A DNA stretch of 33,127 nucleotides, taken from assembly GCA_026004655.1 (NCBI GenBank), contig BPJO01000028.1:1-33127 (forward strand), read 5' to 3'. Below, one piece after another: positions 1 through 8,554 of this stretch (the first letter of the stretch is position 1; each line of letters begins with the position of its first letter). The notes under the pieces were generated by a model. It worked only from the letters and a program-made list of their open reading frames with translations, was not told the origin of the DNA and searched no databases. The stretch is from Phycisphaerae bacterium (GTDB taxonomy: Bacteria > Planctomycetota > Phycisphaerae > Tepidisphaerales > Tepidisphaeraceae). The position numbers and the translations under genes were made by a program.

Positions 1-708
1 TGACCAGAAATCCCCCCACCAAAAGCAAAAACAACACCGTCCGTCCGGTCTCAGATAACTTATCTTTCAACTGTTCGGGCAGCGCGATCAGGTCGAAACT
101 GCCCGTGGAAAGATAAATCACGATCAATCCCAATAGAATCGCGATTGAACCGAAAAACGTATAAATGAAAAACTTGATCGCTGCGTATTCGCGTCTAGCC
201 CCTCCCCAGATCCCGATCAGAAAATACATCGGAAGAAGTGAAACCTCGAAAAAACACGAAAAACAGAAGAAAATCCAGCGCCAGGAACGACCCCATGACG
301 CCGCACTCCAGAAGCAGGATCAACGAAAAAAAATCCCCGAGGCAACTTTTCCGTTTTCCACCCGGCCAGAACGGACAGAACAAATACCAGTGCCGACAGA
401 ACCACCAAAGGCATCGACAACCCGTCGACTCCCACCAGGTATTCAGCCCGTATCGCCGGGATCCATGTCAACCGCTGGACCAGTTGCACCACCCCACCCT
501 GATCCTCATACGCATAGATCCCACTCCCGGTCCGGTCGAAAATAGACGGAATTAACAACATCAAACACAATCCCAAAACACCCAGGCTTACCCCCAGTGT
601 GATCCCCCGAATCACCCGGATGTCCCGTACCAACAGTACCGAACACAGACCCCTAAAAGCGGTTAAAAAAATGATGGTTGTAAGAAGATTTTGTCGAATC
701 AGTTCCAT
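1..708 (-). CDS. nuoM: NADH-quinone oxidoreductase subunit M, N-terminal part, frame disrupted, cut by window edge
   Basis: NuoM is one of the antiporter-like, proton-pumping membrane subunits of complex I. About the first 235 residues are present; the rest lies beyond position 1. Reading starts at ATG 708 (MELIRQNLL). Typical NuoM stretches follow: VDGLSMPLV, LLLECGVMGSFLALDF, and in a third frame LLPMYFLIGIWGGARREYAA. The frame breaks at a run of eight T (plus 326-333) and a run of six T (plus 249-254), read on the coding strand. Removing one base at each restores the family sequence. A further stretch near 630-665 reads in frame but looks wrong; it becomes FLPLLGSVFVLLVRD if three single bases are removed from AA, GGGG and GG. 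The match to NuoM is clear. Whether the breaks are real or assembly errors cannot be told from sequence alone. Confidence 0.85.
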
Positions 709-724
709 GTCCTACCCTGACAGA

Positions 725-2920
725 TCATTGGCTTAGTTCCAGGATCAGGATGCACACCATTACCAGCATCGCAATCCCCACTGCGGACGCGACATACACC
801 CCTGACCCGTCCGGACTGTGTCAGCCGCATCGCGCCCCCTCCCGACCAGAAGATCTGACCAATGCCCCGGACAACCCCCGTCCACCGCCAAATCGTCTGC
901 CCAAGCCGACACTCTTGCGGTCCACCGGATCAGGCCTGCCCAGGCGTCGATTACAGGGGTCAATCACATACCGATCCAGTCCGTCGGCCAGCCCGCTTAG
1001 CAAATGAACCGTACCGACAAACACCATGTCGTACAAATCATCGAAATACATCCGATGAACCAGACAATGTCGGACCAGACCGATGGGACCAAACCGCGCC
1101 ATCCGGTCCGTGATCGAAACCCCCCGGGACCACACCAAAATTCCCCCGACGATCCCGATCCACCAAGCCCATCCGACCGTTTTATGCACTCGCTCATACC
1201 CCTGTTGCACGCGTTGTTCGGTGGGAGTGCGATGCTGTTCTCGTCCTTCGGTCCCTTCGTCAGTCAAGCCCGTTTCCTGCTCGGTATCGGGAAGGACCGG
1301 CCAAATAGAATCCAGGGGAGCTTGCTTGATAGGTTCAAGGACCGCGACGTTCTGAAAGTATCCATTTTGTCTCGCGGATCGTACCTTCGACCAACGATCG
1401 AACCGGAAACCATGAATACCCTGCGACTACGGACAAACCCGCCAACACCACCAGTGGGAAAGACATCACCCCGTTTTCCTGCGCGTGTCGATACCATTGT
1501 CGTTTCCGTGTCCGTCCGGCAAAGATCAGCATCCACAACCGGGCAAGATACAACGGGGTCAGATAGGCCCCGAGCACCGGCATCCAGAACACCAGCTCCC
1601 ACCAAATCGAACGATGCTGTTCCGACGCCAGTCCAACGTAGGCCGCGGTATGGGCCAGGATCATGTCCTTGGAGTAAAACCCCGACAAAAAAGGGCGTTC
1701 CGCTCATCGCCAGGATTCCGATAGCGAAGGTGACTGCGGTCACCGGCATTCTCCGCCAAAGACCACCGAAGTGCTCCAGGCGTCCGTCATGGTGCATGGC
1801 ATGAATCACACTACCCGCACCTAGAAATAAAAGTGCCTTGAAAAAGGCGTGGGTCAGAAGATGAAACATCGCCCCCGTCCAGCTGCCTACCCCGATCGCC
1901 AACACCATATATCCGAGTTGTGCACTGGTTTGAAAAGGCCAATGCCTTTTTCAAGTCCCGCTGGGCCAAGGCGCACAACGAACCGATCAGTATCGTGACG
2001 CCCCCGATGATGAGAATGAAGAGTCGCGCGTCAGGAGTCAGAATCGGATACAACCTTGCCAGAAGGAAGACTCCCGCAGCCACCATCGTAGCTGCATGGA
2101 TCAACGCTGAGACCGGTGTCGGACCGACCATCGCGTCGGCCAACCAGGTATGCAACGGGAATTGTGCACTTTTCCCGAACGCTCCAAACGCCAGCAACAC
2201 CCCCACCACTGTCAGTACCCCGTACGACATGATTACCGAACCAGAGGTTCCGCTTAGAATCAACCACAAATCCGGTAAGGTGGTAGTTCCGAAATAAGCC
2301 ACAAGAAGAGCAATCCCGATGATGAATTCCGACGTCACCCACCCGGTTGGTCACGAACGCCTTTAGCGCCGCCATGGAGGCGGTTGTGTTGGTGTCTCCA
2401 GAAACCGATCAGCAAATACGAGCAAAGCCCCACCAGCCTCAAAAAAGATCAGTTGCTGCAACAAAGAACCGCTGACCAGCAAGCCCGTCATGCAAAAAAC
2501 CGAACAACGATAGGTAGCAAAAAAAACTGCGGATAACGCGGGTCATGTCGCATGTATCCCAACGAAAACAGGTGCACCACCGCGGTTACCAGCGCTACCA
2601 TGGTGATCATCGCGACCGATAACGAATCAACATATACGCTTAGTTCCAAAAAACCGGGATACCGTTGTCCCTGGTACACCCCGACCGGCAACCAAGGAAT
2701 AAAATCCAAGTAAGGTCCCTTTTCGAATCCCCAGTTCGCACCCTGATAAATCCATGTCACTAAAAGGGTTACAGCCAATCCGAAGACGAGCATCGCTGTG
2801 CCGGTCCCTAGATACCCGGACAACGGTTCCCCGAACCGACGTCCCCCAGACCAACAACAATAGGCTTGTCCCAAGCGGGATCAGCAGAAGCAGGAAGATC
2901 AGGACGGGTATCGTGAACAT
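725..2920 (-). CDS. nuoL: NADH-quinone oxidoreductase subunit L, full length but with about 12 frame breaks
   Basis: NuoL is the largest antiporter-like pumping subunit of complex I. It starts at ATG 2920 (MFTIPVLIF), 6 bases after the nuoK stop, and ends at the TGA at 725-727 after a hydrophobic tail ([15 protein letters not shown]). Recognisable blocks in order are [123 protein letters not shown] and [11 protein letters not shown]. They lie in different frames. Each junction is repaired by deleting one base from a run: G5 at 2843-2847, T8 at 2519-2526, T6 at 2494-2499, GG near 2435, CC near 2393, AA near 2320, AAA near 1935, T6 at 1687-1692, A4 near 1362, C4 near 957, G5 near 873 and G4 near 812. 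The corrected length is about 727 residues, normal for NuoL. Key charged residues are kept and no in-frame stop remains. Confidence 0.88.
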
Positions 2921-2926
2921 GCGGAC

Positions 2927-3236
2927 TTATCCTTTCAGTTCCGTCGCCCGGTCCACGTCCACCGAACCGTAGTTGTTGTAGAAGTTCAGAAAAAATCGCC
3001 AGTGCCGTCGCGGCCTCGGCTGCGGCGATCACAATCACAAAAAGGGCAAATACCTGTCCGTCCAGACGACCTGGTTCAGAATAGTGATTGAAAGCAACCA
3101 GATTCAGATTGGCTGCGTTCAGCATCAGCTCAACGCCCATCAGGATTCCGATCGCGTGACGACGTGTTAGGACCGTCAACAACCCACACGCGAACAGAAC
3201 CCCTCCCAGAATCAGAAAATGGGTCAGCCCGATCAT
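2927..3236 (-). CDS. nuoK: NADH-quinone oxidoreductase subunit K, one frame break
   Basis: NuoK is a small three-helix membrane subunit of the complex I proton path. It starts at ATG 3236, overlapping the nuoJ stop as ATGA. The family core is intact: GILMGVELMLNAANLNLVAF holds the membrane glutamates, followed by GQVFALFVIVIAAAEAATALAIF. After that helix a run of six T (coding strand) near 2985 breaks the frame. With one T removed the protein continues LNFYNNYGSVDVDRATELKG and stops at 2927, giving 102 residues, the usual NuoK length. Read without correction the frame runs on into nuoL, which is not credible. Confidence 0.9.
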
Positions 3237-3749
3237 GTCCCCCCCTTATTCTGCTGACGACGTTTGGCCAGGTAGGCAGCACCAATCATCACCCCTAGAA
3301 GCAGCAAGCTCGCCAGCTCAAACGCCAACAGGTAATCCCCCAGAAAGGCTTCGCCGAGACGACGCACCGGATAGACTTCGACCGATGACGATACGTCGGA
3401 CCGCCACCGGGTGGTGTGAGAAACATAAGAATCAACGCCCCCGATAACAGTATTGTAGTACTGATCGCGAAAAGACGTTCCAACGGTTTAGGTTTGCAGC
3501 GTACGCACACCACTTCGTGAGGTCAGCATGACCCCGAAAATGATCAAAAACCAGTGTTTCCACCGACATAAATGACCAGTTTGCACTGCCGCCAGAAACT
3601 CGGCATATAACAGAAAATACAACCCTGCCACCCCCAACAATGCTAGCAGCAACTGCACCGCTGCCCGAATAATGTTTCGGGCTTAGCACCACACCCAACG
3701 CTCCGAACAGCGCCAGACCCCCGAACATATAAAATAGAACCACTTGCAT
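3233..3749 (-). CDS. nuoJ: NADH-quinone oxidoreductase subunit J, about seven frame breaks
   Basis: NuoJ is a five-helix membrane subunit of complex I. It starts at ATG 3749 ([19 protein letters not shown]), overlapping the nuoH stop as TGATG, and ends in an ATGA overlap with nuoK. After correction the sequence reads through AAVQLLLALLGVAGLYFLLY, AEFLAAVQLVIYVGGTLVL, IIFGVMLTSR, ERLFAISTTILLSGALILM and a final helix AFELASLLLLGVMIGAAYLA. The breaks are single-base expansions in AAA (near 3675), AAA and AAA (near 3580 and 3562), T5 (near 3550), AAA (near 3496) and two in the CCC/GG-rich stretch near 3390-3410; the last two are placed less surely. The corrected length is 169 residues, normal for NuoJ. 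nuoI, which usually sits between H and J, is absent: J follows H directly. Confidence 0.85.
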
Positions 3750-5023
3750 CACGCGCCCAACCTCTGTTTGTGAACGACGTCCCCTGTACAAACGCCTGAA
3801 TCAGTATCAACCCCATCCAACCCACCAGTCCCCGTCCCGAGGATAAACAACACACCCCTTGTTACCTGATCCATCCACGATCCGGATTGAATGAACAACT
3901 TCCAGAAGGACGAACCTATCAGCAAGGACTAGAGACAAAGGCAACAGGACTTTCAAACACGCATGCAACACCTGATCGATCCGCGGACGAGGAAGGGTCC
4001 ATCGAAACCCACATCTGAACAAACATTAACAGGCCAGCCTTGAACACAAATACCGCCAGGGCCGTCATATTCATCGCTACCAATTCCCAGGAAAACGTCT
4101 GTCGGGAAATCGATCGGTTCCAGGTCGAAATCAACCCCAGCGGGTCGTCCCACCCGCCTAAGAACAAAACTGTCATGACCCCCGACATTACGAACATGGC
4201 GTTATACTCGGCCAGATAAAATAGGCTGAAGCGTAGACCCGAATACTCCGTGTGATAACCCGCGACCAGTTCCGATTCCGACTCCGGCAGGTCAAAAGGG
4301 GCACGTTTGTTCGACGCCAGTGAAGCAACAAAAAAGACGACAAACGCAAGAGTGATAAAGGGTTGGTGAAAAATCAACCACTGCCAGGCCCCCCCTTGCT
4401 GGAGTCGGGATAATTCCAGAAGGTCACAGGGTTCCGACACTGACAATCACGACCAGAATGGACAATCCGAGTGGAATTTCGTAGCTGATCAGCTGACAGG
4501 CTTCACGCATCGCACCATAGGTAGACCATTTGTTGTTGCTCGACCATCCGGCCAGGATCACACCGATGACTTCCGATCGACAGGATCGAGATGACCCAGA
4601 AAACCCCAGCCGATAACGACGGTTTCGAACACCAGTTCCGGTCCGAAAGTGTAACGCGCAAAATGCTGCAAACACCGGTTGCGAACGCCAGATACGGCGC
4701 CCGAGTCGGAATAACCACGGGTCTGCCCCACGGGGAAGAAGGTCCTCTTTGCCCAAAAAGCTTGATCCCGTCGGCCAGAGGACTGCAGAATTCCGAAGGG
4801 TCCGACTCGGTTAGGCCCGTGACGATGTTGAATCCGACCGGCCACCTTGCGCTCTGCCCAGATGCCCAGGAAAACCAATGACCGACACGAATCCCAGGAA
4901 CCCCACGACCACAATCCCGATCGACCAAATCAACTCTACCCACCATCCCGGTTCATCTCCCCACCAGAGACGAAACAGGTTAGTCAACAGCAAAAAGTGC
5001 GTAATTGGCAATATATCAAGCAC
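3749..5023 (-). CDS. nuoH: NADH-quinone oxidoreductase subunit H, about 15 frame breaks
   Basis: NuoH anchors the membrane arm to the peripheral arm and shapes the quinone cavity. Family signatures are present in scattered frames: [20 protein letters not shown] and [96 protein letters not shown] with [13 protein letters not shown], and [20 protein letters not shown] near the end. Each frame change goes the same way and is mended by dropping one base, for example T4 near 4872, GG near 4788, T5 near 4757, T4 near 4668, AA near 4438, TTT near 4006 and CC near 3930. Two places need two bases removed (near 4710 and 3780). The corrected length is about 419 residues. The start (GTG 5023) is a best guess, because further breaks could hide upstream and no strong ribosome site is seen. 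Confidence 0.8.
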
Positions 5024-5185
5024 TTAAGATTACCTACAAAACCTATCGGAAATTAGGATAATTGATTCAACCCTGCTATTGGTAGTGGAAACCGGATCAA
5101 CCTGTCAAGTCAATCCCTGATCAGAGGTGAATTTCGATCGGTCACGGATGGGTCGGTTGAAGGGGTTCTGATTATCGTCTGGAGG

Positions 5186-5935
5186 CTATTCCGTACTTAA
5201 CCGGGCCGTTGCCCCACCGTCTACAACCAGAGACTGTCCGGTCATAAAACTGGACCGATCGTTGTCGGCTAAGAAAAGGATGGTCTGACCGATTTCCTGG
5301 GGTTTGCCCACCCGTCCGAGAACATGTTTCTTCCCTAACCCGCGTAGCTTTTTCTGAATATCGTTCCCGTTCACGTGTCCACGTGAAAGACCGGCATGGA
5401 GCATCGGGGTATCCACCGCCCCGGGTAAGACTGCGTTGACCCGAATCCCCATTTCTCCCAATTCCAGCGCCATTGCACGGGTTAACGCCAACAACGCACC
5501 CTTGGATGCGGCATAGACGGAAATGTCACAACTCGTCGCAATCGCGTGAACCGACGAAATGTTTACGACCGAACCACTCGTTTCTTTCAACAAAGGCAGT
5601 GCCTTCTGCACCGACAGGAAGATCGACCGGACATTGCACGACATAATCGTATCAAACTCTTCTGCGGTCGTTTCTTCAATCGGTTTGCAGATCTGACAGG
5701 CTGCGTTGTTGACTAGCGCATCGAGACGACCCTGTTTGGCTGAGACGTATTCAAAGATCATGTGCGGCGCGTCCACCTTCGACACATCGGCCCGGATGAA
5801 TTGGTGCACGTCTTCCGGAACGTTTTCCTCCCGACGGTCGATTCCGACGACCACCCAACCGGCTTCATAAAAAACCCGCGCGGTAGCTCGTCCGATCCCC
5901 CCACAAACCCCGGTAATGGCAACTACCCGTTTCAT
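5186..5935 (-). CDS. Short-chain dehydrogenase/reductase (SDR), classical type
   Basis: A 249-residue NAD(P)-dependent oxidoreductase with a Rossmann fold. The cofactor motif TGVCGGIG is at residues 8-15, an aspartate follows strand 2 (D33, favouring NAD over NADP), NNAA is at 76-79, and the catalytic set is N101, S127/S128, Y141 and K145 (YAASK). PGAVDTPM after strand 6 and the C-terminal GQSLVVDGG are typical of the family. The start at ATG 5935 has GAGGTGG just upstream. It is the last gene of a minus-strand operon, 28 bases after a D-2-hydroxyacid dehydrogenase, with a CMP-sugar synthetase and a DUF115 protein further upstream. Context suggests it oxidises or reduces a sugar or sugar-acid precursor in that pathway. 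The substrate cannot be read from the sequence. Confidence 0.9.
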   Translation of the reverse strand: MKRVVAITGVCGGIGRATARVFYEAGWVVVGIDRREENVPEDVHQFIRADVSKVDAPHMIFEYVSAKQGRLDALVNNAACQICKPIEETTAEEFDTIMSCNVRSIFLSVQKALPLLKETSGSVVNISSVHAIATSCDISVYAASKGALLALTRAMALELGEMGIRVNAVLPGAVDTPMLHAGLSRGHVNGNDIQKKLRGLGKKHVLGRVGKPQEIGQTILFLADNDRSSFMTGQSLVVDGGATARLSTE

Positions 5936-5963
5936 AAACCACCTCGATGTCCTGTGGTTGCAA

Positions 5964-6932
5964 TCATGCTGCCTGACGGTCCCGACGACCTTCTCTTAAA
6001 CCCATCAACAGGTTTCGGATGGAGTTTTGATGAACCCTTTCCCACGCGGCCGGGGAACTGTTGCTGTTGTGAGGCGCCAAAAGCACGTTGGGCATCGCTC
6101 TCAAGGGCGAGTCTGCGGGCAATGGTTCGACCTCGAAGACGTCCATCGCTGCCCCGGCGATTTTGCCCTCTTGCAAAGCCCGGATCAGGGCCTTTTCGTC
6201 CACCACCGGACCCCGGGATGTGTTAATCAACACGGCGGATGGTTTCATGCATGCTAGCCGTTGGGCATTGATCAAGTGATGACTGCTCGGGTTTAAATCG
6301 GTATGCAAGGTGACAAAATCACTCCGTTTGAGCAGCTCCTCCAATGAAACGACCTGCATAGTCGTAGCCGAGAGGAAGTGTTTATCGATCGGTTGAATGT
6401 CCGTGCCCAGCACCGTCATTCCGAACGCGACGGCGCGTCGGGCCACTTCCTTACCGATATTTCCTACTCCCACAATCCCGACCACACACTCGCTGAGGGT
6501 TTTCCCGGGAATTTTCTCCCAACGACCGGATTTCATCTGCTGATCCATCCAAGGTGTTTGCCTGGCGAAACAAAGCATATACGCAAATACGCTGTCGGCG
6601 ACCGGAATCGTAAACGCGTTGGGAGTGTTGCAAACGCGTATTCCTAGTTCTTCACAAACCCGACGGTCGATCGAGTCAATACCCGTTCCCCACTTGCTGA
6701 TCACTTTCAGACGCGGGGCCTGTTCCAGTACGCGACGGGTGTAACGGTCGTCCCCGCAGATCGTCCCGTCGATGTCACGGACCAGCTCCAGCAACTGATC
6801 TTCTTCCAGTCGTTCATGCACGGTGGGAATAATGACCCGACACCCTGCGTCCTGAAGCAGAGGAATAAACCGATCCGCAAACGGGATCATGTAAGGGGCG
6901 GATAAAAGGACATTCCAACGAGCAGATTTCAT
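5964..6932 (-). CDS. D-2-hydroxyacid dehydrogenase (phosphoglycerate dehydrogenase-like)
   Basis: A 322-residue NAD-dependent dehydrogenase that should interconvert a 2-hydroxy acid and a 2-keto acid. The substrate domain comes first (KWGTGIDSID at 80-89). The NAD domain has GVGNIG at 155-160 with the acidic residue D178 ending the next strand. The catalytic residues are R240 in NTSRGPVVD, E269 in EVEP and H288 in APHNS. It lacks the C-terminal ACT-type domain of full SerA, so it is a pathway-specific relative rather than serine biosynthesis. Its ATG overlaps the stop of the cytidylyltransferase gene by 4 bases (ATGA), so the two are translationally coupled. With the neighbouring SDR it probably prepares the keto or hydroxy acid that becomes CMP-activated; this role is inferred from context. 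Confidence 0.9.
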   Translation of the reverse strand: MKSARWNVLLSAPYMIPFADRFIPLLQDAGCRVIIPTVHERLEEDQLLELVRDIDGTICGDDRYTRRVLEQAPRLKVISKWGTGIDSIDRRVCEELGIRVCNTPNAFTIPVADSVFAYMLCFARQTPWMDQQMKSGRWEKIPGKTLSECVVGIVGVGNIGKEVARRAVAFGMTVLGTDIQPIDKHFLSATTMQVVSLEELLKRSDFVTLHTDLNPSSHHLINAQRLACMKPSAVLINTSRGPVVDEKALIRALQEGKIAGAAMDVFEVEPLPADSPLRAMPNVLLAPHNSNSSPAAWERVHQNSIRNLLMGLREGRRDRQAA

Positions 6933-7621
6933 GCAGCGGACCTCTGTGTGGACTGCAAACGAGCGTGAATCAGTTCCGCCAGGGCAAAATCGGTTTCGTC
7001 GTCGATATCCCAGGCTTCCATACGGTCGATTTCAAACATGATGGGATTGGCCCCGACTCGACTTTCATAAGTCGTCAGGGTTTTTCGGGTAAAAAGGTAC
7101 AGACACGAGTTTTCGACATACACCGGCTGCAAATCCTGCGTTCGCAACAGCACGGCCGGGTCATGATTGATCGGCCGAGTCAGATGATCCCACAACCGTT
7201 GTTGCAGACGGGTTACCCCAAAAAGCGAATCATATAGATCCGAAGCCTGAATGAATCGTCCTATGGCTTGACGGATGGTCTGAGGTTTCAGAAACGGGTT
7301 GGTGCTATGGGTCTGCAGATAGCAATCCGCCTTGACTTCGGTAGTGGTATGTAGCAGGACTTCGTTCATGGGTGTCCGGTCGTCGCGGAGGTGTTCCGGA
7401 CGGTCCAGAAGCAGGACCCGGGGAAACTCTCGTCTAGCGATCGAACGGATCGTGTCCGAATCCGTGTCAATAACGATCTGACTGATCAGGTCACACTGTT
7501 CCAAGGTCGCCAGAATGTGACAAAACAGGGGTTTGCCCCCCAAAGGTCTCCAATTCTTTCCGGGTACCCTCTTGGAATCATGACGCATCGGTACGATAGC
7601 CGCGATCCGGGGAAAACTCAT
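6929..7621 (-). CDS. CMP-sugar synthetase (NeuA-like cytidylyltransferase)
   Basis: A 230-residue nucleotidyltransferase of the acylneuraminate cytidylyltransferase type, which joins CMP from CTP to a sugar acid. The N-terminal nucleotide-binding motif reads AIVPMRHDSKRVPGKN at residues 8-23, the variant with MRHDS in place of the ARGGS of classical NeuA. LGGKPL follows at 27-32, VIDTDSD occurs near 50-56, and QTHSTNPFL near 103-111 is the sugar-binding loop. The C-terminal AWDIDDETDFALAE is also typical. The gene overlaps the DUF115 gene upstream and the dehydrogenase downstream by 4 bases each. No sialic acid or legionaminic acid synthase (NeuB) is in the window, so the sugar is unknown; Kdo, nonulosonic acids or a simpler hydroxyacid are all possible. 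Confidence 0.85.
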   Translation of the reverse strand: MSFPRIAAIVPMRHDSKRVPGKNWRPLGGKPLFCHILATLEQCDLISQIVIDTDSDTIRSIARREFPRVLLLDRPEHLRDDRTPMNEVLLHTTTEVKADCYLQTHSTNPFLKPQTIRQAIGRFIQASDLYDSLFGVTRLQQRLWDHLTRPINHDPAVLLRTQDLQPVYVENSCLYLFTRKTLTTYESRVGANPIMFEIDRMEAWDIDDETDFALAELIHARLQSTQRSAA

Positions 7622-8427
7622 GCTGCCTCTTGTCTTAAATTATTTAAAAATAAAGAGTTATAATCAACCTTGGGGAACACCTGGAGTTTCCCACCGACGG
7701 TCGCATCGATGATCCGCCGGCCGGACGTTTCGAACACGTGTTTGGCCACACGGTAACTCAGTTCACTTCCTTCAAGGTCAGGCAAATGCCACCGAAAACC
7801 CTTCCCAAAATAGTTCGGATCAAAATGATTAGGGTCGTCCCCCTGACTGACCACCGCGGCATGAGGATTGCCTTCAAATCGGTAGCTATGGTCCACGCCA
7901 ATCAGGATGACCTCCGAAAAGCCCATGTAATAGGCTAACTGGATCGCCACCATCGTCACGGTCGATCCTTCCCAGCAGCCTTCGGTCAGGTCGGTAAAAA
8001 ACCACGACCGCAATCCCGAACGAGTCCACAAAAACTGCATGTCGTCAGTAAACCGGATTAGGTTCCTGCAATGCCATCCCACGAACTTCGGCATTCTCAA
8101 ACGAGCAATTTCATCCGCACACTGCTCGACCACCAGTTCATTGACCACCACGTGATAGGTCGTCTCAAACCCCATCCGTTCAAAGTTCATGTAGATCCGG
8201 TTCAGCCCGAAGGTGTATTCTTTTTTGAGCAAGGACAGATTGGTTTGTTTCAGGCTAGGTCCGTTACCGATGATAAAACACCGCTGGCCCTTGTGTCGGT
8301 CTCGATAACGTTGCAGACGCCTCATGGACGTACGATATCGCGGGTCCTGATGTTCGATCCACCGATACAACGCCCTCTGTCGGCGGACCCCGATGACCTG
8401 TGACAGACAATTGGCCAGAAAACTCAT
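7618..8427 (-). CDS. DUF115 / MptE-like protein of surface-glycan clusters
   Basis: A 269-residue protein of the DUF115 family, related to archaeal 6-hydroxymethylpterin diphosphokinase MptE and to bacterial Maf flagellin-glycosylation factors. Family marks are FIIGNGPSLK at 51-60, GLNRIYM at 74-80, GSTVTMVAIQLAYYMGF at 154-170 and ILIGVDHSY at 174-182, then HFDPNYFGKG at 201-210. In bacteria these proteins usually lie in sugar-modification clusters and are thought to transfer or handle nonulosonic-type sugars. That fits the CMP-sugar synthetase directly downstream, which overlaps it by 4 bases. It is the first gene of the four-gene operon. The start at ATG 8427 has no clear ribosome-binding site, so it could lie slightly downstream. 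A pterin role is less likely here, although a PTPS-like gene occurs elsewhere in the window. Confidence 0.8.
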   Translation of the reverse strand: MSFLANCLSQVIGVRRQRALYRWIEHQDPRYRTSMRRLQRYRDRHKGQRCFIIGNGPSLKQTNLSLLKKEYTFGLNRIYMNFERMGFETTYHVVVNELVVEQCADEIARLRMPKFVGWHCRNLIRFTDDMQFLWTRSGLRSWFFTDLTEGCWEGSTVTMVAIQLAYYMGFSEVILIGVDHSYRFEGNPHAAVVSQGDDPNHFDPNYFGKGFRWHLPDLEGSELSYRVAKHVFETSGRRIIDATVGGKLQVFPKVDYNSLFLNNLRQEAA

Positions 8428-8483
8428 ATCTATGGTTATCGGTCAAAGAACCGAACCAACATGAGTTATCGGGCGTCATACGA

Positions 8484-8520
8484 ACAAAACCCCCGCCAGG
8501 GTCAATCACCCGAGCGGGGG
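8484..8520 (-). terminator. Rho-independent terminator after htrA
   Basis: Read on the minus strand, a seven-base arm CCCCCGC at 8520-8514 pairs with GCGGGGG at 8496-8490. An inner GGGT/ACCC stem lies inside the loop, and a TTTTGTT tract follows. It lies between the htrA stop (8555) and the start of the DUF115 gene (8427), so it should end htrA transcripts and separate the two units. Confidence 0.8.
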
Positions 8521-8554
8521 AAGAGGGTTTTTAGACCAACGACCTGACCAAGGA

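Noticed and set aside
1004..1804. A long plus-strand open frame of 266 codons
   Set aside because: It is antisense to nuoL, has low-complexity Pro/Arg/Thr content, and exists only as a shadow of the coding strand.
1..5023. nuo genes as decayed pseudogenes
   Set aside because: All breaks have one sign, conserved residues are intact and no stops remain after correction; genuine decay would leave mixed lesions.
7618..8427. DUF115 gene as a pterin diphosphokinase working with the PTPS-like gene
   Set aside because: They are 19 kb apart, and the immediate overlap with a CMP-sugar synthetase points to sugar chemistry.
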